This document shows, in pieces, positions 57,608 through 64,000 of a stretch of 64,000 bases of DNA. Position 1 is the first letter of the stretch, and each line of letters begins with the position of its first letter. Made by a program: the position numbers and the translations under genes. The notes under the pieces are model-generated. The model was given only the letters and a program-made list of their open reading frames with translations. It was not told the origin of the DNA and searched no databases. The stretch is taken from NCBI RefSeq assembly GCF_019175385.1, contig NC_083338.1, positions 63,334,884-63,398,883 on the forward strand. The letters are read 5' to 3'. The DNA is from Lycium barbarum (taxonomy: Eukaryota; Streptophyta; Magnoliopsida; Solanales; Solanaceae).

Positions 57608-57796
57608 AGTTCGTCCTAGGAAGTGTCTACGAGCCGTGTCTAGTAGAGTCTTGTTTATGGTGTGTTGCGCGCCACGCTAATAAACAAGAGGCTACAGGGC
57701 ATTTAGGAAAATGACCATCCTTCTTCTCATGAAATCGTGCGATAGAGCCATGCTTAGGATTATGTTATTCCTAAAAGTGCGTTATGGTTTCAGAAA

Positions 57797-60700
57797 ATGC
57801 CGCCAAAAGGAAAAGCTATAGCTGCCCAGAAGGGCAAAGCTACGACAAAGAGGCAGGCAGAAAGAGAGCCTCCGGTAAATGTAGAGGGAAGTGAATCGCA
57901 AAGTGAGGCCACACCCAATGTAGAAGAGCAGGGAGGAGCCTCAGCTCCGATTCCTCCACCGGGTGCTTCGGGTCAACAAGTGTCCGAGGCCATCCATTTA
58001 TTGACACAATTGGTTGCCGCTCAGGCACAACGATAGGATGCGGGTCCAAGGGATCGTTCAGCTAGTACGAGAGCCCGTGACTTTATGGCCTTAAATCCTC
58101 CGAAATTCTTTGGGTCAAAGCTAGATGAACATCCGCAAAATTTTATTGATGAGATGTTGAGGACTTTAGAGATTATCCATGCTTCCGAGACCGAATCCGT
58201 GGAGTTGGCTTCTTATAGACTCCGCGATGTGGCGGTGTTATGGTATAAGAATTGGGTGATAACAAGAGGAGAAAATGTTCCACCTCCCGTGTGGCAAGAG
58301 TTTGTAGATGCCTATTCGTCACTACTTGCCACCCGAAGTCCGCCGAGCTAGAGCGGACAAGTTCCTGAATTTAAAGCAAAGGGGTATGAGTGCCCGAGAG
58401 TATAGCATGCAATTCAACTCATTGGCTCGATATGCTCCGACTATGGTGGCCGACATGGGAGACAGAATCTATAGATTTGTGAGTGGTCTGGGGCCACATT
58501 TGTACAGAGATTGTTTGACGACCTCCTTGCAAGACGGGATGGATATTTCCCGGATACAGGCCCATGCTCAGAATCTCGAGGAACGACAACGACAACAAAG
58601 AAGTGATCGTGATGGTGACAGAAGACAAGGTAAGAGGGCTAGATCTATGAGAGAGAGCAGTGAGTATAGAGAGGGATCGAGACAGACACATCCCAGGCAC
58701 TCAGGTCAGTCCGCGACTAGTGCGCCTCCCAGATTCTCAGACAGGAGGTTCGATCGCTCTTTCCAGTCAGGGCAGGGTCAGAGTTCGAGGGCCCCATGTT
58801 CTCAGTATTAGGGAGATTTTAGTCAGAGGAGACCTCCAGTATCACGGTGTAGCCAGTGTGGCAAATTACATTCCGGACAGTGTCGTCAGGGTTCGGATGC
58901 TTGTTATGCTTACGGGCAAGTTGGTCACATGATGAGAGATTGCCCCTCAGCGAGAGATAGAGCTGGGACTCAGCCTACAGGTTCAGCAGCAGGTTCTTCT
59001 TCAGCACGCCCGACAATACAGACTCCTCAGACTACAGCGGGTAGAGGCAGAGGTAGAGGGGGAGCATCTACTTGAGGTGTTGTTCAGCCCCGTGTGTATG
59101 CTTTAGCTGGGCTACAGGATCTCGAGTCTTCCCCAGATGTTGTCACAGGTACCCTGACTATATTTTCCCGTGACGTATATGCTCTGATTGATCCAGGTTC
59201 TACCTTTTCATATATTACTCCGTATATCGCTGATTGTGTTGGGGTGAGACCCGAGCCAATTAAACCTTTCGAAGTATTCACTCCGGTTAGTGATCCTGTA
59301 ATAGCGAGGCAAGTATATAAGAACTGTGTAGTCATTATACGTGATCGTCAGACAAAGTCTGATTTGATTGAACTTGAGATGATAGATTTTGACGTAATTA
59401 TGGGTATGGACTGGTTGGCGTCATGCTATGCTAATGTTTGTTGCCGGACAAAGGTAGTTCGATTGAAATTTCCGGGAGAGCCCATACTCGAGTGGAAGGG
59501 TAATGCAGTTTCCCCAAAAGGTAGGTTTATTTCCTACCTTAAGGCGAGAAAGATGATAGCCAAGGGTTATATTTGTCATCTAGTTCGGGTTCATGACACG
59601 GAAGCGGAAGTGCCAACTTTCCAGTCTGTCCCGGTAGTGAATGAATTCCCAGATGTGTTTCCCGATGAGTTACCAGGCCTTCCTCCAGAAAAGGAAGTCG
59701 ATTTTGCTATTGATGTAGTACCCAACACCGAGCCTATTTCTATTCCTCCCTATAGAATGGCTCCAGCAGTGTTGAAAGAGCTAAAGGCACAGTTGAAAGA
59801 CTTACTCGAGAAGGGTTTTATTAGACCCAGTTCATCACCGTGGGGAGCACCAGTCTTGTTCGTGCGAAAGAAAGATGGGTCGCTACGAATGTGTATCGAT
59901 TATAGACAGTTGAACAAGGTGTCTGTGAAGAATAGATATCCCCTTCCCAGAATCGATGACTTGTTCGGTCAATTACAAGGTGCTAAGTGGTTTTCTAAGA
60001 TAGACCTAAGATCGGGTTATCATCAAGTGAGGATCAGAGAAGAAGACATTCCCAAGACATCCTTCAGAACGAGGTACGACCATTACGAGTTCCGAGTGAT
60101 GTCGTTTGGGTTGAAAAACGCCCCGGCGGTGTTCATGAATTTAATGAATAACGTGTTCAGGCCGTTCTTGGATCTTTTTGTGATAGTGTTTATCGACGAT
60201 ATTCTGGTATATTCTCGCACAGAGTCAGAACATGCAGATCATCTAAGAATTGTTCTTGGCGTTCTTCGAGATCGGGAATTGTATGCAAAGTTTTCGAAGT
60301 GCGAGTTTTGGCTAAACTCAGTGGCATTTCAAGGTCACGTTATTTCAGATGATGGTATCCGAGTCGACACTCAGAAAATAGAAGTTGTGAAGGCTTGGCC
60401 AAGGCCTAAGACGCCCACAAAAGTTCGTAGTTTCCTTGGGTTAGCAGGATATTATAGATGATTTGAAGAGGGTTTCTCATCCATTTCAGCCCCATTGACA
60501 AAGTTAACCCAAAAGTCGGCTAAATCCCAGTAGAGTGATGCCTGTGAGCGTAGCTTTCAAGAGTTGAAAAATAGGTTGACCTCAGCGCCAGTGCTAACAC
60601 TTCCAGAAGGATCAGATGGCTATGTAGTTTATTGTGACGCCTCCGGTGTGGGATTAGGATGTGTATTGATGCAGAATGGGAAAGTTATTGCATATGCTTC

Positions 60701-62570
60701 GAGACAGTTGCGAAAACATGAACAGAATTATCCCACTCATGATCTTGAGCTAGCTGCGGTCATTCATGCATTGCAAATGTGGAGACATTACTTATATGGT
60801 GTGCACGTGGACATCTATACGGATCACAAAAGCCTTCAATATATTTTCAAACAGAAGGAGTTGAACCTGCGGCAAAGGCGATGGTTAGAATTACTGAAGG
60901 ATTACGATGTGAACATTCTATATCATCCAGGGAAGGCGAATGTAGTGGCAGATGCACTTAGCCACCGATCGATGGGTAGTTTATGTGGAGTTCCTTCGGA
61001 AAAGCAGGAAATGGTTCGTGAGCTCCATCAACTAGCAAGTCTCGGCGTACGTGCGACTGATTCAAGAGATGCAAGTATTAGCATCAATGACCCCACAGTT
61101 TCATCATTGAATCTAGAAGTGAAGGAACGGTAATATGAGGACTCCCAGCTAATCCATTATCGAGATCTAGCTCACGAAAAAGAAAAGTCTCCATTCGAAG
61201 TTTCCATAGAAGGGGTCCTTAGGTATCGGGGCTGGTTATGTGTACCGGATGTGGCAAACTTACGCCAACGGATTTTAGAGGAAGCACATTATTCCCGGTA
61301 TTCTATTCATCCAGGTGCAACCAAGATGTACCACGACCTTAAGTTGCTATATTGGTGGGATGGCATGAAGCGAGACATAGCAGGGTTTGTAGCCCAATGT
61401 CCAAATTGTCAGCAAGTGAAAGCCGAACATCAAAAGCCAGGAGGTTTATTGCAAGCAATGGAAATTCCTACATGGAAATGGGAAGAAATTAATATGGATT
61501 TTGTGGTAGGATTACCCCGTACGAGAGGGAAGTATGATTCTATATGGGCGATCGTGGACAGGCTCACAAAAGCAGCTCATTTTCTCCCCGCCAGGACTAC
61601 ATATTCAGCGGAAGACTATGCTAAATTGTATCTCAAGGAGATTGTACGACTTCATGGTATTCCTTTGGCCATTATCACGGATAGAGGGGCGCAGTTCACA
61701 GCCAAATTCTGGAAGTCCTTTCAAGAAGGTCTAGGTACTCAAGTTAAGCTCAGCACGGCATTCCACCCACAGACCGACAGGCAAGCCGAGCGCACTATTC
61801 AGACCTTAGAGGACATGCTACGGGCATGTGTATTGGACTTTGGCGGTAGTTGGGATTAGCATTTGCCTCTTATTGAATTTTCCTATAATAATAGCTATCA
61901 TTCCAGTATCCAAATGGCCCCGTATGAAGCCTTATATGGAAGAAAATGCAGATCTCCAATTGGATGGTTTGAAACCGGAGAAGTACAATTGATAGGCCCC
62001 AACTTGGTCCAACAAGCAGTTGAAAAGGTTAAAGTGATTCGAGACCGACTGTTAACAGCTCAAAGTCGCCAAAAGTCTTATGCGGACAACCGCCGACGGG
62101 ATTTAGAATTTCAAGCTAATGATTGGGTATTCCTGAAAGTTTCACCAATGAAGGGAGTAATGAGGTTCGGCAAAAATGGGAAATTGAGTCCAAGATACAT
62201 TGGACCTTATCGAATCATCCGCAAGGTGGGTCGAGTAGCCTATGAATTGGACTTGCCTTCAGAGCTCGAATCTGTACACCCAGTATTTCATGTTTCGATG
62301 CTCCGCAAGTGTATTGGAGACCCCACAAGAATAGTTCCGGTTGATGATGTGCAAGTGACAGAGAAGTTGACATACGAAGAAGTGCCCATTGCTATTGTGG
62401 ATAGACAAGTATGAAGGCTTCGAAATAAAGGGGTTGCTTCAGTCAAAGTTCTGTGGCGGAACGATAATCGGGAAGAAATGACTTGGGAAGTGGAGGAGAA
62501 GATGAAATCTATGTACCCCCATTTGTTCCAATCCCCAGAAGAGATTCAAGATGAGACGTCGACGATATGA
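57797..62570 (+). pseudogene. TE11 gag-pol, near full length, broken by stops and one frameshift
   Basis: ATG 57797 (MPPKGKAIAAQKGK) lies three bases after an acceptor-like GGTTTCAG. Gag has a stop at 58034 and a small indel near 58315, after which everything is in one frame to 62570. Other stops: 58809, 59073, 60459, 60531, 61131, 61857, 62412. Compared with TE10 they fit CAG, CAA, CGA or TGG turned into stops by C-to-T or G-to-A. Zinc knuckles at about 58846-58947 have one cysteine changed to tyrosine (CYAYGQ). Protease ([11 protein letters not shown], 59188), RT ([11 protein letters not shown] 59996, FIDDILVYS about 60190), RNase H (YCDASG 60630), integrase (CPNCQQ 61397; DFVVGLP 61497; TDRGAQF 61678; QAER 61783) and the chromodomain-like tail (VKVLWRNDN...MTWEVE, about 62434-62520) are all recognisable. 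Not functional as it stands. Confidence 0.95.
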
Positions 62571-62736
62571 GGTATGAATGTTTTAATTTTATGTTTTTGG
62601 TCGTGTGTGGCCATAAATGTGTTGATATTGTGATATAGCCCTGTGAGGAGATGATATTATGGGTCGTTGTGGTAAATTGGTAGTGCCAAATTACAAAGGA
62701 AACTCTGGCAAAATTTTTCTAGAATCCCCGAGTGTC

Positions 62737-62774
62737 GAACATTCGAGGACGAATGTTCCAAAAGGGGGGAAGAA
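62737..62774 (+). promoter_or_regulatory. TE11 AGGA-loop palindrome and polypurine tract
   Basis: Perfect GAACATTCG - AGGA - CGAATGTTC (62737-62758) followed by AAAAGGGGGGAAGAA up to the 3' LTR. A CAAAG-GAAA-CTCTG hairpin-like motif (62694-62707) precedes it. Confidence 0.93.
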
Positions 62775-64000
62775 TGTTACACCTCGGAAATTTTTCCGTA
62801 CTTGTGTGATGAGTAGAACAATAAAGGACTTGAGTGTATGGTGTTTTACTAAGTCGGGAATGGCTAATTTTGCATTTTTGGAAATAATAAAGTTGTAGAA
62901 AAAATTTCACCCAGTGGTCGTATATGGCACTATACGGCCCGTAAAGTGATTTACGGACCGTATAGTGCAATCGTCTTTCATTGCGTCAAAAATCTCAAGT
63001 TTTTGTTAAGTGTTGAAATGGGTAAAAACGACCCAGAATACGGCCCGTAAACTGGTTTACGGACCGTAAACCAGGTCGTAAACCACCAGGTCCCTCAGCC
63101 AAGACTTTCTGTAAATGTTGAATATGGTTAAATACGACCCAGTTTACGGCCAGTAAACTGGTTTACGGACCGTAAACCAGGTCGTAAACTGCCATGTCAA
63201 CCAGCCAAACTCTCTGTTTTTGGAATGCTTAAATACGACCACAGTGGACGACCCGTAAATCAAAATACGGTCCGTAAACTGCAGTTTACGACCACTGTTC
63301 ATCCCGACAAAAATTCATTAAACATCAGCTTTTGAGTTATTAAAAGGAACTTCGGCCTCACTTTATTTCATTCTTCATTCATACAACTCAAGAACACTCT
63401 AGAACTCTCCAAATACTTCCTCCATAAGAATCCAAGAGAATCAAGGGGAAGCTAAAGATCAACAACACAAAACCTATGAAATCAAGTGCAAGAACACATC
63501 AAGGGATCATCTAAGTCAAGTAATTCCCAAGAAGGTGAAACTAGGGTTTTGTCTAAGTGAAGCAATTCAACTTAAGGATTGTTCAACCACTATCCAAGGT
63601 AAGTTTCATGATTATTCCATGTTGTTTGAAGTATTGGAAAGCTTAGACACTTGAGATGTAGAAGAACATAGAAATAGGTCATTGTTGAATGAATAGTGAC
63701 ATGAATGAATGATAGTGGAATTGAACTACGAATATTGGAGTGTTGTGAGTACAAATACGTTATAAATGATGTTTATATCATGAAACAAGCGTTAAACGCA
63801 TGAAAATGCAAGGACGAGTCATAAGGCTAATTAGGAGGGAAATTGGAGGAAAATGGTGGATTTTGCTAAATGTACGTAAACAACGATTGTTGATTGCGAT
63901 ATTGTGAGTAATGTTATGAATGTTGTGAGTTAATATACAACATGGAAAGTGGTATGAGCGAAGGAAGCGTTGTCTGACGTCTCCTAGAATTAGCGACGCG
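62775..64000 (+). repeat. TE11 3' LTR (first 1.2 kb; cut by window end)
   Basis: Offset of 7,672-7,673 bp from the 5' LTR, including the palindrome array (62927-63293) and donor CCAAG/GTAAG (63598/63599). The remaining half is beyond the window. Confidence 0.95.

Larger units (their letters stand above)
55103..64000 (+). mobile_element. TE11, Tekay/Del-like chromovirus, nearly complete (3' LTR cut by window end)
   Basis: 5' LTR 55103-57591, PBS, gag-pol with stops, palindrome and PPT, 3' LTR from 62775 to beyond 64000. The LTRs differ at a dozen or more positions in the 1.2 kb that can be compared (for example 55149/62821 and 55249/62922), so it is older than TE10 but younger than TE4. Inserted in the TE8 3' LTR; the right duplication is not visible. 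Confidence 0.95.

Overview
Plant nuclear DNA from a large, repeat-rich eudicot genome. The LTR families and their shared 3' ends look like those I associate with Solanaceae or other asterids, but that assignment is from recall and is tentative. I see no host gene, tRNA gene, intact rRNA gene or CRISPR array. Essentially the whole window is a nest of Ty3/gypsy LTR retrotransposons inserted into one another. I number the insertions TE1 to TE11 from left to right.

Left part (1-11765). TE1 lies on the minus strand: partial 3' LTR 1-2253, a 3.7 kb internal region without gag or pol 2254-5960, and 5' LTR 5961-9044. It sits inside a plus-strand LTR (TE2, 9045-10919), which abuts a minus-strand LTR fragment (TE3, 10920-11765). 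TE1's internal region carries a 103-nt gap-free match to 5S rRNA.

Middle part (11766-32686). TE4 is a decayed Tekay/Del-like chromovirus (5' LTR 11766-14372, gag-pol remnant 14584-18204 and 32292-32686). It is split by TE5 (18205-32286, TSD TGTTT), a different chromovirus with short 0.63 kb LTRs, CRM/Reina/Galadriel-like in character. TE5 is split by a solo LTR, TE6 (22201-29018, TSD ATATG), which is itself split by a 4.25 kb solo LTR, TE7 (23314-27564, TSD CTAAC).

Right part (32687-64000). TE8 interrupts the TE4 integrase (5' LTR 32687-34829, non-coding internal region, 3' LTR from 53184). Solo LTR TE9 (34841-37595, TSD GTATC) cuts TE8's primer-binding site. TE10 (37774-48884, TSD CTTTA) is a complete 11,111-bp element with LTRs that show no difference and a 1,621-codon open gag-pol, so it looks very young and possibly competent. 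TE11 (55103 to beyond the window end) is inserted in TE8's 3' LTR; its gag-pol is nearly full length but broken by stop codons.

Main points from the hunt: (a) the unrelated-looking long LTRs share a fixed set of splice-site-like signals (GGTAAG donor, a roughly 50-nt AG...GTATGT-flanked segment, a CCGCAG acceptor, and a CAG acceptor just before the gag ATG), suggesting a spliced leader; (b) a stem-loop next to the CCGCAG site shows compensatory changes between families; (c) a 5S-like module in TE1; (d) an AGGA-loop palindrome just before the polypurine tract in five elements; (e) arrays of TTTACGG/CCGTAAA palindromes in the TE11 LTRs.
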